This document shows positions 48,601 through 61,642 of a DNA stretch of 64,000 bases, piece by piece. The notes beneath the pieces were generated by a model. That model did not search any database and had not been told where the DNA came from. It saw only the letters and a program-made list of their open reading frames with translations. Source of the stretch: Parapristionchus giblindavisi (taxonomy: Eukaryota; Nematoda; Chromadorea; Rhabditida; Diplogasteridae); the NCBI GenBank assembly GCA_943737045.1, contig CALSFV010000228.1:310001-374000 (forward strand). The letters run 5' to 3'. Position numbers and translations under genes: made by a program. Positions within the stretch are counted from its first letter, which is position 1. The number at the start of each line of letters is the position of its first letter.

Positions 48601-50566
48601 CTCTGATAGAAGGAAGTCCTTCTTCTTCCTCTTCTTTTCTCTTCACCTTCATCTACTCATCTTTCTCACTCTCTCCTCGTATCGTCTTTCCATTTCGTCT
48701 CTTACAGCGCAAAGTCTTCTAGAAGATCATACTTCAAGCAGAGTCGAGATATAGTGATATAGCGGAATGAGCTGAAAGAAAAAAAATAAGAAAAGATCCT
48801 AAAACTCATTCTATGATTGTTGCATTAGTTTCTTAATTCAACTCTTACTGTAAATATTACATTATGAATTAAGTAGTGATTTTCGATGCGCTTCAATTCA
48901 CAATTTGTAGTCTTCATAGTTGCCATGACTGCTTTATGATTGCGATAGCTTATCCTTATTTTCTCTCCAAAGTCTATTCTTACTTTCAATCTCCGAATAC
49001 ATTCAGAGGAAATAGACAATTTCACTTTTAATTTTCCCCTTTCCATCCGCCTTGGCTTACGTTGGAAAAGATGAAAATGTACCAAGGGCTAGATTGAATG
49101 CTTCTCATTTTTATTTCCTCATTCTCAATACCTCAGGCATACGCTCCACGTCCCTACTATTCGAGACCAACTCGGGATGACCCAGACTACTTTGACTTTG
49201 ACCTGAAACACTCCGTGGATATGTACCGTAAACCGGAAGGAACATTTGTTCCTCGTCGGTGAGTTTTTTGCCATTTCCACTATGCAAAGAGACTAATGAG
49301 CTTGTTTCATGCAGGCCTCAAGAGTGGGAGTCGAAATTGGTTGGAGAAGCGAGAATCAAGGGTTCCGCACCTGTTTCCGGTTAGTTTATAGCCTACCTTT
49401 ACCGCTACGATTAATTTCTTTCATTCAGGATATATGTTCAAGAACACTGAGAGTGACTGGCGCACGACGAACTCTTCATTGCTATCCGCGGCTCTACGCA
49501 CACCAAAGTTCTGGGAACAACGCTTCGAGAGCATCGGACAACAAGTAGGAAACAGCTCCTTTTTGTGTATCTTAAAACTAGAAAAAAAATTTCAGATCCG
49601 TGACAGTAATCCAATTTCACTGGACAGTATTAACAGGTACATAGTACATTGAGCATTGCATTGAATATCTGTAAATGAACCTTGTGTCGTAAGCTATAGG
49701 TGCATGAAAATGAATGAAGGTCCATGATAAGTCCCTTGTCTCTATTGTTATATGTGATGATAATCTTCAGACGTCGTCGTTGGCTGTCAGAGAGATTACT
49801 GTATGTTCATAGACGTTGAGATTCATTGTGTATCCCTTCCCCCTTGCCTTCTTCTTCTTGTTCTTCTCTTCTTGTGTCCCTGCATGAATGGATAATGATG
49901 ATGATGCATATACTTTATCTTTCATTGAACAGGTGATCGAAGCCCACGCTTTACGTCCATTTGTACATGATACACTGCTGCATGTGACTTTTTTAATTGG
50001 TTCTCATTGCTTGCTCATATATCTGCACTAGATATTATATATAATACTTCACAAACTTCAAAATTCGAATTATTCATTAAATCAGTCATCAGTGGTGTAA
50101 CATACTGAATCTTAAAAAACACGAGTCACGGCACTTCAGCGGGACAGGGTCTTCTACTCTAGCAAATATGTTAAATCGTATTTCAGAGTATTTACATATG
50201 TAAGTGTTTTTTGCGAATGTTGAGTCACTGGAATGATTTATGTATTAAACGCTAATGAATGCCAAGATGTGTCGATGTGATCAATTACTCTTTCTGCTAT
50301 AACTAATCCAAATAACATTCATACATTGTTTTTGTCAGCATTGGATTGATATCATCATCTGCGTAAGTTATACACACTAATATACTTGTGGCTTCTTGTA
50401 CTTCTTCTTCTTTCGCTCTAAGCTTTAAGTTCTTCTAATCTCCTTATATATTTTAACGACGAGAAATGAATGATTTAATTTCAGGAATCGTCCGATTCCG
50501 AGTCGATTCAGTGAATATCGTGATCCTGATTATGAAGATTACGATGATCCAAAAGAGGATGATTGA
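45671..50566 (+). CDS. Large low-complexity protein of unknown function
   Basis: About 16 exons: 45671-45754, 45864-45914, 46300-46427, 47060-47141, 47223-47279, 47330-47457, 47786-47835, 47921-48002, 48086-48145, 48261-48326, 49137-49258, 49315-49379, 49429-49544, 49596-49636, 50339-50362, 50485-50566. A possible alternative exon is 49771-49800. Phases close except around 47.8-48.0 kb, where one join is off by one. The predicted protein (about 400 aa) has no signal peptide or membrane segment. It is rich in Ser, Pro, Tyr, Asp and Arg, with short blocks such as FKRVDFDDRNFDCIE, DDPDYFDFDLKHSVDMYRKP, ESDWRTTNSSLLSAALRTP and an acidic end YRDPDYEDYDDPKEDD. It looks intracellular, disordered and possibly cytoskeletal. 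I do not recognise the family. Confidence 0.7.
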
Positions 50567-52522
50567 GGATCTTCTCAATATCTTCTTACTTATTCTTCTA
50601 CTATTCTAGCATAAGTCATATTTATCAGTCCCGGTTTAATGAAGACTATTTATTGATAGAGATTAAGAAATTAGAGTCCTAGTCTCGTTCAATATTGTCT
50701 TTGCTCGTTTTATATTCTCAATTAATAGTGTGGCAAGCTATAACCTCTCGATCAGACATATCATGGCCATATGCAGATCGAGATGGTTATAACTTGGACG
50801 ATTCCATTCACTTCTTCCCAAACCCGCTTCTTCTATGTTTCGTCTTATTCATTATATTCTTTCGTCAACTTATTGATATATGCTAATCCATTGCTTCTAC
50901 CTTCCCTTCTTCATTCACTTTCCTCACTATATAGTGTCCCTCTTCTCTTAAGTAGATATTCTCATTCTATGCTAAACAGTCAACTTTGTTTCCTCACGAC
51001 TGTTTCTATTCTACCCCATAAATTTGTCCCATTTGTGTTTCGTCATTCGAGACACTCCTTGTGTCCGTCTTCGTCCTTGCTGAGTCAAGTCTAGTCAATT
51101 GTATAAAGTCACGCCATATAGTCTTCTATATCCTAGTCTCCTCAATCACGTCATTAATTGTAAAGTGTTTCTAGACTCGGAGCTATTCATCATAATCATG
51201 TAATAGTCTTCCTCTTTTTTTGTAATTCTTCGTTAGAACATATCAGTTCTCTTCATCTATTCTTTATCTTCTCTTCATTAATGACTTCTCTTATACAAAA
51301 ACAAGCATCGAAATCCTCAAGCAACATCAGATTCCCGATAGGCCCATTTATTCTTCTTTTCTTCTACTAAATGTGCTAGTGTTCTTTATCTTCTTCTTCT
51401 TCTTAGTGGTTCTTACTCATTCATACCGTAATCACTCCTATATGATCTTCTTTTGTCTATTCATCAAAGTTTCTTCCTCTCTTATTCTAATCTCGCAATT
51501 GTACCGCATTCTTTCTTCAGCTCGTTCAGTTATACAGTGATAAATATTGTAAAGAACATCCGGAATATTTCTTCATGTGAATCTAAACACATCCAATAGA
51601 TGCACAACAGTTAATATCCAATTTATGTATAGTCCAAAAGAAGTAGGTACTGATTTGCATATGAGGTGGAATATCCTTCGATTTTTGCACACAGGAATTC
51701 ACCCACGTTGTTAATTGATCGTTTGTCGTGTTTGGATAGAGTGAAGGAACGTGAGAGAGTACATAGTGGTAATGTGTGAGGGAGGGGATGCGTATCGTCT
51801 CCTTACTACCTTCATCTCCATCTATTATGTCTTCAACCATCTCTTCTAATGCGTCGTCATATCCTCTCCTGACTCAAGTACTGCTAACACAACGGAGTTT
51901 GTGCATTCGGGAGATATAGAGGGAAGGTTAAAGAGAAGAAGAGATGGTAGGTGAGAGAAGGGGGGAGGAGGGGAGAGAGGAGAGAGAAGGGAGAGACGGT
52001 AGGAGAGATAGGAAAGGTGAGAGAGACCTCGATGAAGATAGGATAAAGCTCAAGAGGGAAAGAAAGATCTTCTGTAGTAAAACAGACAAGGTTGAGAATC
52101 TCACTTGAGAGCCTACTGAGCAATTTAACGTATTGACGCTCTCTCCTATCGTTCTTATCTCTAATCTTTACTTCTCTCTTCTACCTCTCTCTATCAGTAG
52201 ATGTCCCCCTCTACAAGCACTCCAATTGCTACAATCTCATTCATTCCCTCTTCTCTTACATTCAAGCTACTACATGATTGTTGTCATATCTATTCTCCTC
52301 TTTTCTTAATTCTTCTTTCGGGATTGTTTTGAAGATACGTTGGTCTAGACGTAAACATTTTGATAGATTGACTATTTGCTGTTATAATACCCTCTCTCTC
52401 TCTTAAACCACGTGCCATTGCCGCACAAAATCTGAATCTCATCACTCAATATTTTCTAGTACTCAATATCCTTATTTCCTTTGAAAAACGAAATTGCATT
52501 TCAGTAGTGAAACTAGATAAAG
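50567..52522. other. Intergenic, no supported gene
   Basis: TC-rich plus-strand frames (50695-51094) and minus-strand frames (51583-52123) have no splice or domain support. 51890-52060 is purine-rich. Confidence 0.5.
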
Positions 52523-54013
52523 ATGAGGTTGGGTGTGATATCATGCATATTCTTCGTCGTTCTTTTCGTTGTCGTCGAATCTGGCATGTGTCCAATGGAA
52601 TCTCATCAAGTGTGCAATCCCACCAATAAGCACACTTGCGTCTGCGCCATCACCCATCAAGAGGTACGAGTTTTTGGTATTTAATCCATTAATTTTGTAA
52701 ATTGTTTAAGAAAATGACCGAAAAATCGCTGAAATTTCAGGCATCGGCGCCTGAAAAGTCGTGCAATCGCGTTGCCGAACCCGATGAGGAAGGAAACTTC
52801 CCCGCAGTTTCAATCACCTTCAAGTTGAAGGAAGATACGGACGATAAGAAAATTATCAAGAAGAAAATCGAGAAAGTTGATGACGACGATGATGATGATG
52901 AAGATAATGATGGAATACCGGATGATGAGGAGGAAGAAGAAGATACGGAGGATCCATGGCCACAGAAGGAATTGATCGACGCTCTAGCTAGCACACTTCG
53001 GATCAACAAGGTAACGAAATTGCAATCATTAGTTAATAAGTTTAAATATCATTACATCAGTTACTTTTGGCATATTGATATTGATGGTGTGTGATATATC
53101 AACTATAGTTTATTTCTTATTTTGCAGGAAACTATCGTTATTTTACGTGCAAACTGTCTCGGAACCGAGGATGAATTGACTATCCAATTTGCTGTTCTCA
53201 AGAAGGTTATTATATAATTTACTGTCTCACTTATTCGGTATAATTCTTTATTGAAATTCAGAACATTAACTCCACTATGCCTTACGACAAGGACGATTTC
53301 GTTGACGCTGAAAATCTTGCCACCAGACTGAAGGTAAACAAACACGCACGATTTGTCCATCCACCAATCACTCTCTGACCATTTCACTGACCCATAACAA
53401 GCATCCGACATTCACTCACTACCATTGATTCCCCTACTCACACCGTTCTGAGTTCGGCACAAAAAGTAAAGAGGTGCAGGTGATGTTGCAGTCAATGGGC
53501 AATGTCAACAAATTGGCCGGTCTCCACGTCGAGAAGATCGACTACGTGAGTATTTTTCCACCTATTTTTATTTTTTTTTAAATTTAAACTTAAAATTCAC
53601 AACTTTCTGTGAACCACTGGCTAGACATACTAATTGGTTCAAATTAGACTATAATACGAGTGATGGCATTCTTTTCTTTTTGCAGGTTGAAGAGCTCGTC
53701 CAAATTGAATTTGACCCCGACAACACTGCTCTTATTATCGAGACTGCACTTGCTGCGGCTGCCTTCATTTTCATGTTTCTATTTTTATTTTGTTACTATA
53801 ATAATTCAATTTGTCATGCTGGATAGAACTAAAAGCTAAAGTAATGATATTTCCTGAAAGTTTTTTGTATACATTATTTGTGATGCGAATCAAAAGAGTA
53901 GTTCTCTAGGAGAAAATGTAATATTTAATTATATTTAATTTAGGCTTTTACTGGGATGCTGTACACTGTGTCGCAACAATGACGAATATGAAGACGATCT
54001 CCAGAAGGCATAA
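52523..54013 (+). CDS. Single-pass type I membrane protein with acidic ectodomain segment, function unknown
   Basis: Seven exons: 52523-52663, 52741-53010, 53127-53204, 53262-53333, 53480-53545, 53686-53774, 53944-54013; all phases fit. Signal peptide (LGVISCIFFVVLFVVVESG), a cysteine cluster CPMESHQVC..CVC, then a segment of about 30 residues with runs of Asp and Glu (VDDDDDDDEDNDGIPDDEE) after a lysine-rich stretch. A folded part follows (..LIDALASTLRI.., ETIVILRANCLGTEDELTI), then a transmembrane helix (TALIIETALAAAAFIFMLLL) and a short cytosolic tail CCTLCRNNDEYEDDLQKA. If the last intron is retained the frame stops at 53826 with an alternative tail. Family not recognised; the charged tract suggests calcium or cation binding but that is only inference. 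Confidence 0.75.
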
Positions 54014-54270
54014 GGAATATCAAAACATACTATCACTATCAATCTTTTCTGGTCATTGCTTAATTCTCGCGGTTATTCTTCAATAATTTTCCTCATTCGT
54101 TCTTGTTTCTTCTCGTTTGTACATGATCATAATCCTCGTTTTTGGAAACGAACCGTGTGATTGTATTCTCTACTTCTACTGTAGCAGATAAAAGGGTACA
54201 CAATAAATGATGAGACAGCCTAATGAAACATGACAATACATGACAATTTACTTAATCCGTGCGTGCTTTG

Positions 54271-56836
54271 ATGCATGTCGCAAAGTTCTTCCCCCTTCTC
54301 CTTTCTTTATTGTTCTCATCATTTCCCCATTTCATCCCCTTCTTTGTCATCATCGTTTCTTTCTACTCAAACGAATGTAATTGCCGTAGGAGAAGGAGGA
54401 GGCTCTCCTCGATTCCAAATCTCCGATTTTGTCCTTTTCAAAATAATTACATGGCTAAATGTGATTATGCGGAACTTGAAACGAGAAAAGGAGGACGAGC
54501 CGCTCCACCAGGTGAAAGTAGACATTCTATTTCTATTTCATCTGGAATGAACATCCTATTCTAGTCTATCCATACACTACTGTATCCTCGATCCACTCTA
54601 TTCAATACGATACCACAGAGTTGTCGTATTTTTCGTTGTGTTAGTGTAGTTTATCCACTTTATCAAGATTATCTAGGAATAGCGGAACATTTAATCTGAT
54701 CTCCAATACTACCACAGTATCCAATTCTACCACGAGCCTTGGAGCAGCGCTGCAAGCACCCTGTGCACAGCTATTTCTGTCGCGAATCGTGCAAATTTGT
54801 CGTAAACACAACGACGAATATCAGTTACCTCTCTTGGACCTTGAGCTTTCTCCTCTTCTGCATACCTATTACTTCCTCAATCTCCTTTCCCGCTCCTCCT
54901 TCCCCTAATCGAAAAGGTAATGAGGAAGAGACCGTAGATAGAAAAGAGAGGGAGGAGGAGGAGGACGTTGAAATAGGGAATACATGAATGTCTCCTTCGT
55001 CTTTAAAAGAATGAGATCCTCTACTGTAGTCGAGTAGCCGAGTTCGTTGTGATTAGAGAGAATAGTCATTTTTGTCGTCTGGAAAGTGAAAGAAGGAAGA
55101 AATAATAACTAGTAGAAGAGAATTTCTTTCGTTGAGGGCGGCCCAATTAGCTGCTCCAACACACTCTGTCTCTCTGTCTTCGTCGTCGTCGTATTCTTTT
55201 TTAAGTCGTATTCTTAGTGTCTCTTCTTCCTCCTGCGTGCAACCATATTTATAATTCTTTTAATCATCTCAAGCGCATTAAACTAGATTTGGAAATTTTC
55301 AAACATTTTTTACTCGGTTACAGTATACCTTTTTCAATAAATAAAGAGTGATGATCGAAACATTGAATTTTTGTCTCTCTGGGCCATGTCATTTATATTT
55401 TGCACACACAAATTCGTTTCACTCAAGGTGAAATTATGTATGGCGCTCAAATAATCGCATGTTGTGCAAACTTCTCTTACACTGGTCTCCAACACTCAAA
55501 GTATTATAATTTGCTTCATAACGTTAAGCAGCTACTAAAGACTACGATTTGTTTAGTTATACTAAATATTTCCGTCCGTTTGCTCGTTTCACAATTTCAC
55601 TCATGGACTCTTACTCTTCATCATCTCGTTTCAATACTTTTCATTATCCTCTTCTTTCCACGATTGAGTGCATTTGAGCCCTCATAGTTCACGAGGATTC
55701 GATAGATGGACTCTATTACGTTCCTATATTATTCATTTTACTAGTTCATATGAGTAGATGACGAATATCGAGCAAACATCCTCGTGTCGTCCATCCATAC
55801 ACCCACTTCCCACTCAATCATAACATTGGAATATAATGAACACTTATGGAAATTAACCTGATTTTATTATTACTTTCTGAAGTGCGCTTTAAATTTCTCT
55901 TTTAACATCCAATTATTTTTTTCTAAAAAAATTTTAACATTTTTTAAAAATAAAGTCTGAGTTTATTTCTGAATAGCCTAATTATTTTTCTAGGGAGCAA
56001 AATGTAGCGATTTTGAATCTCTAAAGTCGAGCATAAAAACACGGACTTTTTTAAATGTTAAAAATAAATTGACATTGACAACTAGAATTGAATAAATTAT
56101 CCTCGATTGTCTTGACATTCATCTCGTTTGCATCTTCGCTGTCATATTCATTCGTTCCCAACCACGTCGATTTACTTCCGATGCGATCTGTCTCTCTTGT
56201 CTGATTCTCTTTAAGAATCTCACCTATCTCATTGCATACAGGAATCCATTCCGACATCATTCACTTACTTACTCATTTTTACTCAGACAACAATTTCGTT
56301 TTCTCCCTCACCAATTGCACATGCTAATTGTTGGCAGCAACTAATTTGTACAGTAAGATGATCCAATAATATTATATGATATTTTACATCGAACTCGTCT
56401 TTAGTGTTTTTAGACTAGTTTGGAAGTCTCTGTTTTTGTTTTTAGTCTCTCTGTTTTTATCATAAGGAGCCGCCCTTTGAACTCCTTCCTAGGAGGAATT
56501 AGAGTAGTATTGGAGAGAGGAAGTGGTGGAATAGTGGAGAGATGGCACTCAAGTCAGATTAGCCTCGATCCTTCTACCCAACATTCATCACTTTAACTTT
56601 ATTGTTCACTTTGAGACACGAGATCGATCCATTTCCTGGTACGTTTTATGATCCCATAATAGCCCCCAAAATGTGATAGAATTAGTCTTATACAACCTCT
56701 CAACTATTCTCTACATGCGAGTGCAGGTGATGTTGTAGAAGAGCCTGAATTGGACTTTTCTAAGAAACACCGAGTGTTCTTTACTCCGCTGAGTGTTTCC
56801 AATGAGAATCACACCGTGCTACAATGTCCTACGTGA
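54271..56836 (+). CDS. Tentative two-exon gene, unknown product
   Basis: Exon 1 54271-54511 (phase 1 at CCACCAG|GTGAAA) joins exon 2 56727-56836 in frame. The protein of 116 aa starts with a hydrophobic segment (HVAKFFPLLLSLLFSSF..), then NECNCRRRRRRLSS, LRFCPFQNNYMAKCDYAELE and a soluble end DVVEEPELDFSKKHRVFF TPLS..QCPT. The phase match over a 2.2-kb intron and the non-repetitive sequence support it; the N-terminus may instead start at another exon. A segment at 54725-54916 with an acceptor and donor could be an alternative cassette. Family unknown. Confidence 0.4.
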
Positions 56837-58148
56837 TATCAGTAATTCAAAACTACATTTACATTTTATTATCGGGGACAATTGTATTATATAATTCGCA
56901 TAATTTTTCATGGAATAACAAATTGAATTTTAGATTACCCATTACAATTCCTACCCTAATTGTTTAATATTCTTTTTTCGTCCTTTCACTCTTCGAGTAT
57001 TAATTATTAGTAGCGTTCTTGTCCGTTCCCATTTTGCGTTCTAGTTGCGATTCGAGAATCCCAACTTCATTATACCAGCTTCTATTGAATTTCGAGTGTT
57101 ATATTGAAATACATACGTGCATATGAAATGTGCAGGCTCGAGTCTCCCAAAAATCTCATCGCACTTTCATATCCTTGAGCGTACACATACTATAGTGTAC
57201 TTCCTACATAGACTTTTAAATATCGTCATACAGTTATTCTGCTGCAGAACACCGGACCAGTACAAAAGGTGTATGCGAAAAATAAAATAAACACGACGGG
57301 AAGGCTCTAGACTTCAGATTTTTATACTATACTTTTGGACTGTCTTCTTCGAGTTCATATTTTGCCTCCTTCTTAGTCTATTTATATTTGTTCCTCTCAA
57401 AGATATCTGTGCATCATCTCATTCCTCTGTCTATTCCTTCTTCTTCTTCTTCTTCTTCTTCTTCTTCTTCTTCTTCTTCTTCTTCTGCTTCTTCTTCTTC
57501 TTCTTCTGCTTCTCATCTAGTTATCCGCCACTAACAAAATGAAGTAGCAAATAGCGTGAGTAATTCGTACCCTTCTTCTAAATCTCGTCTTCCTTTACGA
57601 ATGCCCATATACATTCACTATATTCAATCTGAAATGGATAAATCGCATAATATATTATAATCTAACGAGTTAAAGTCAGAATAAAATATGTGATCCATCG
57701 AAAAAAATCAAAAATGATTGAGCAATCTTTCAGCTTGTGCACTTTATGAAAACCCATTTATCTTGCAGGATCCTAGGAATTTAGAAAAAAATCTTTTTGA
57801 AGAGTTATTAAATTATGTTATTATTCACATCAAGTGATCATCGGTAGGAGGCGATGGAGGGAATAAAGTCGACATTAGTCATACTCCACCATGATAATTC
57901 TCATCAGATCATCCCTACATCTCGGTGGTGGTTCTGCAGCAAGAGAGCGGGATAACGTGGGCCCATACTGCAGTGTTCCGCGCACAACAGTTCGAGTACA
58001 TTAACCTGATCTTTTGACCCCAATTACACTTCCTCCGAAAAGCCTCAAAGATAAAGTAAGGAATAAATTTTCCTAATATGCGGATACAAATTATGATAAA
58101 TTCTGTGAAATGTGGGAGCTAATCTTTCTTTCCTTGATTAACTACGTA
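56837..58148. other. No supported gene
   Basis: Holds the TTC microsatellite. A small minus-strand cysteine-rich frame at about 57.93-58.02 kb may be a further exon of the tentative gene at 58.15-58.40 kb, but no phase-consistent join was found. Confidence 0.4.
57437..57513. repeat. (TTC)n microsatellite, about 25 units
   Basis: Nearly pure CTT/TTC repeats with two TGC interruptions. GAA/TTC runs can form triplex DNA. Confidence 0.97.
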
Positions 58149-58396
58149 CTAATCGTTGAGTGTTCCATCGTTAATCCAATCTCTTCCATGATGAAGAAGA
58201 CAATCTCTTACTATGTTTTCCATATTCTCTCCGATTACGTCTAATATTTCTCCCCTCGATGGATCATCACCCCATTTCATTTCTTCCTGTAGACAATTCC
58301 ATCCTTAAGCAAACCTTCTTCCATAAAACTCATATCCGCCCATGCAACAACCGTCGTAAATATTATTGTTAAATACCAATATGAGAAGCTTTTCAT
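58149..58396 (-). CDS. Tentative small secreted protein
   Basis: From ATG at 58396 the minus strand encodes a signal peptide (MKSFSYWYLTIIFTTVVAWA) and then DMSFMEEGLLKDGIVY, ending at a stop. A second open frame shifted by one base begins at once (EEMKWGDDPSRGEILDVIG.. to ..DWINDGTLND, stop at 58149-58151) and looks equally protein-like. No intron above 28 nt joins them. Either a frameshift in a real gene, a sequencing error, or two alternative exons. No family recognised; a short peptide precursor is possible. Confidence 0.35.
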
Positions 58397-59877
58397 GTAA
58401 CTCCGCCCCCTTTTTTTGGTTCTAAAATTAATGAATATCTTATTGCTACTGTGAGAGGAAGAGTTGATCCATTTCAGCCCACATGGCGCTTTTCTCACCA
58501 CTCTCAACGTTCTATTACACAATATATTATTCAATCTCTTCATTTCTACCTCTATCGCTTTATTCCGAAGGCCCCGCTCACTTCTGGTCTCTTCCACCCT
58601 ATCTCCCTGCCCTCCTTACCCATTCCACTGCCTCTTCGCATGCATTCCTGCTGTCTATCCCCCAATATCTACGTTTGCAGCCTCCCCTATGCCCCTCTAA
58701 TCCGGTTCATCCATAAATGACTTCCATTTTGTCGTAATCAGCGGATTCCCACTACGCAACATTTTGTCTGCATTCATCTTCCGTTATTTTCTCGAAAAAT
58801 TGGAACATGAATGTTAATGAATCATCTCACCTGCACTCATTACTATGTCAATATGTTTGGGATTAATAAAAAGGGGAAGATGAAGGAAGGCTTGTCGATT
58901 GCAATATCATGACATTACTGCTTCATCTTAGTGAAATGATGGCTTCACCTCTTCCTTCCTTCTTCCTTTCAGAAGGGCCATCTTTCTCAATCTCACACGC
59001 GTACATTGACTCCATCAAAGGAGAACAATCTTCATCCCTCCTCCCCCTCTTCTCCCCTCTCCTCCCTCCCCTCCCCTCCCCTCTCTCTCCTCCCTCACCT
59101 CCTTCTCCTCTTCCTCTTCTCTAGTCCACTTCTTCTATCCTCCACCAGTCTTTTCTCTATCATCTTCCATTATTCACAGCATCACCCATATATCCCCTAG
59201 TAAAAGTGGGATATTAATTTAGACCCCACTTGACCCACCATACAACTCTCCATCATATGATTTAAAGGTATTCGTTTCCAGACGAATACCGTTTTGTTCA
59301 AAATTTAAAAGCGAGATTGTCTTTGACCAAATACCACAAAAAAATTTTAGTTTAACTTTTCTAATCATATTGATATTTGATTCTCTTATCAAAATGTTGC
59401 TAAATGTTGGCTCGTAGGATTTCTGCATCACAATTGGATCATCACGGTTCAATTGAAAATGTGAAAAAATCTGCATTCTCCTAGCTAATATTTTAAACGT
59501 CGAAAATTTCTAAGAATGTCTGACATTTGGTATGCTCATAAATGATTTCGTGACTTTGTGAGTGGTCTCCATCCTTGAACAATAAATAGTTAAGTGATGT
59601 TCGGCTTACACTACGGCCTATTGGCACAGCTCGTGCAGGTGATCACTCTGAAGTTCACAGTGGCGAATCTATATCGTAGTTTTTATAACTCTTTCGACTT
59701 TTCTTGACCCCTCCGCATTGGGTTTATCTGGCAGGTCATATATTCGGGGGTCGAACTAATGGCCCTCCGAATACAAGCAGCTCTCACAACTACAGCACCA
59801 TCTCGCCCTATCATTTCCTATTGCTTATTGTACTATTGTACAACTCAATGTACTAATACTTATTATGTTCATCACAA

Positions 59878-59995
59878 TCAAGTGTCCTTTGTAAGTCTTG
59901 AAACTGTTATCAAGGCGCACGTGTATTTTATGGAGAGCAGAATGCAATTCGTGCCACCTCTCATATATTATGAATTAGGTTGTTTTAGCACGAAT
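59878..59995 (+). repeat. Local duplicate block, copy 1
   Basis: GTGTCCTTTGTAAG.CT.GAA, TTATCAAGGCGCACGT and TTCGT.CCACCTCTCA occur in the same order here and at 60322-60437, with small indels. Confidence 0.75.
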
Positions 59996-60230
59996 TCAAT
60001 TTCCAGTTAGGAAAAACTGAGAAAAATGTTTGCTATGATGTGTTGAATGGTTGATATCTCCTCTCCATCCTCTTCATTTCTTCATCTACTTAAGATCCTC
60101 CTTGAGTCCTTCTTCATCATCCTCTACTTCTTCTCAAATCCTAACTCCATTTGCAACCTGTCTCATTTCATTCATCATTCATCTCTCCGACCTCTCTCTC
60201 TCCACATATGGATATCTCTATCCTATTCCT

Positions 60231-60256
60231 CCCTCTCTCTCTCTCTCTCTCTCTCC
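60231..60256. repeat. (CT)n dinucleotide run
   Basis: About 12 CT units. Confidence 0.95.
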
Positions 60257-60321
60257 TCTTCTTTTCTCATTCCTCTCCCTATCATTTCCTATTCCTCCTC
60301 TTCTACTTCTTGTGTCCATCA

Positions 60322-60437
60322 GAATTGTGTGTCCTTTGTAAGCCTCGAAGAGATGTTATCAAGGCGCACGTATGTTTTATGGATAGAAGAATACAATTCG
60401 TACCACCTCTCACATATGTATTAGGGTTGTTTAGGCA
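60322..60437 (+). repeat. Local duplicate block, copy 2
   Basis: Partner of 59878-59995, about 330 bp downstream, same orientation. Confidence 0.75.
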
Positions 60438-61642
60438 CACGAATGGCAGTTTCCGGTGCTCGTTGCGACGTTCTACTCTGATAGAGTGCATTCAATCATT
60501 AAATGGTTATTACTTTATTGACTCTCTCCTACGTTCCAATGTAGGAAACACATTATGGCTACTCCCTTGAAGTGCTCGTTTGGCGATTCGTATCGCTTAT
60601 TTTGCTTTTGAATGTTTCCAATCACTTTGTAAAGCACAATCGAACACTTATTTGTGGCTGCCCTCTGGGGGCAGATCAACGGTGTTATATTTATATTGGA
60701 TAAGCTTTTGTGTCTCTCTCTCTCTTCCTATTTCGTGTCTACATTCCATTCTATGCATTCAACTTTTCCTAGAGCAGGATCTACATGTTAATAATCAGAA
60801 TAGAAAGCACTCTTTGGAAATGAGGCTTCTGATCGCAGACTTAGAGCCTCTTACGTTCTCCTCCATACATCCTTACACTTCTTCCTCCTTATCTGTTCAA
60901 TACATCAAGTCATTATATTCGATCGTTTCTCGCCCCGTTTATGTTCTACATGACTTTTATCTCATTTATTATGGTGCTTAATTGTCTTCGTAGTTACATT
61001 TTCCCGCGTTATTATCATTATATATCATCTCATATCATCGGATTGGCCTTGGCTCTTCAATATCACATATTAGCCAGTCAATTATCCCAATGCCCTCAGT
61101 CCTCTCCAGTGCATTCCCACGCTATTCTAAAACGAGTATCTCCATTTCAGATTCATCTTCCTTTCTCCGTTCCATAGCAGAAATAAGCAATTGTGAGTCA
61201 TCTCATATGATAGCAAAGATGAATATTCTTGATCGATTTTGAATTTTCGTGAACTAAAATCGGCCTAAGAAGGAACTGGATAATTGTGTAGAAGAAAGTG
61301 AACATATCGTCGTTTTATTCATCAAAAAGCGTATTTTCGAGAAGTGACTCCTCTATCTTACGCATGAGAAGAGTGAAATGTGAGATTGAGTCCTCTCCCC
61401 TCTCCCTCTCCTCCTCTCCCTCACCCTCTCCCCATCTCTCTACCCTAACCCTAATATAGTATTCGTTGAATAGGAAAGTCAATGGTACAGAACCCGAACG
61501 TGATTAGTCGAGTAACAACTTTTTATTGATGAGAATGATGATGATTGGTATGCATAAGCGCAATTGTCGCCACGAGAAAACAGTTATTAGTTGTCAGAAG
61601 AAGAGAATACACGGAGATGTGGATATTTTGCAGTATTCTCGA

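Larger units (their letters stand above)
58397..61642. other. Intergenic, TC-rich, with a local duplication
   Basis: Long plus-strand frames at 58.45-58.72, 58.91-59.2 and 60.05-60.57 kb coincide with pyrimidine-rich runs and lack splice or domain support. No gene was called. Confidence 0.5.

Noticed and set aside
61437..61455. Telomere-like CCCTAACCCTAA
   Set aside because: Only two units and surrounded by ordinary pyrimidine-rich sequence.
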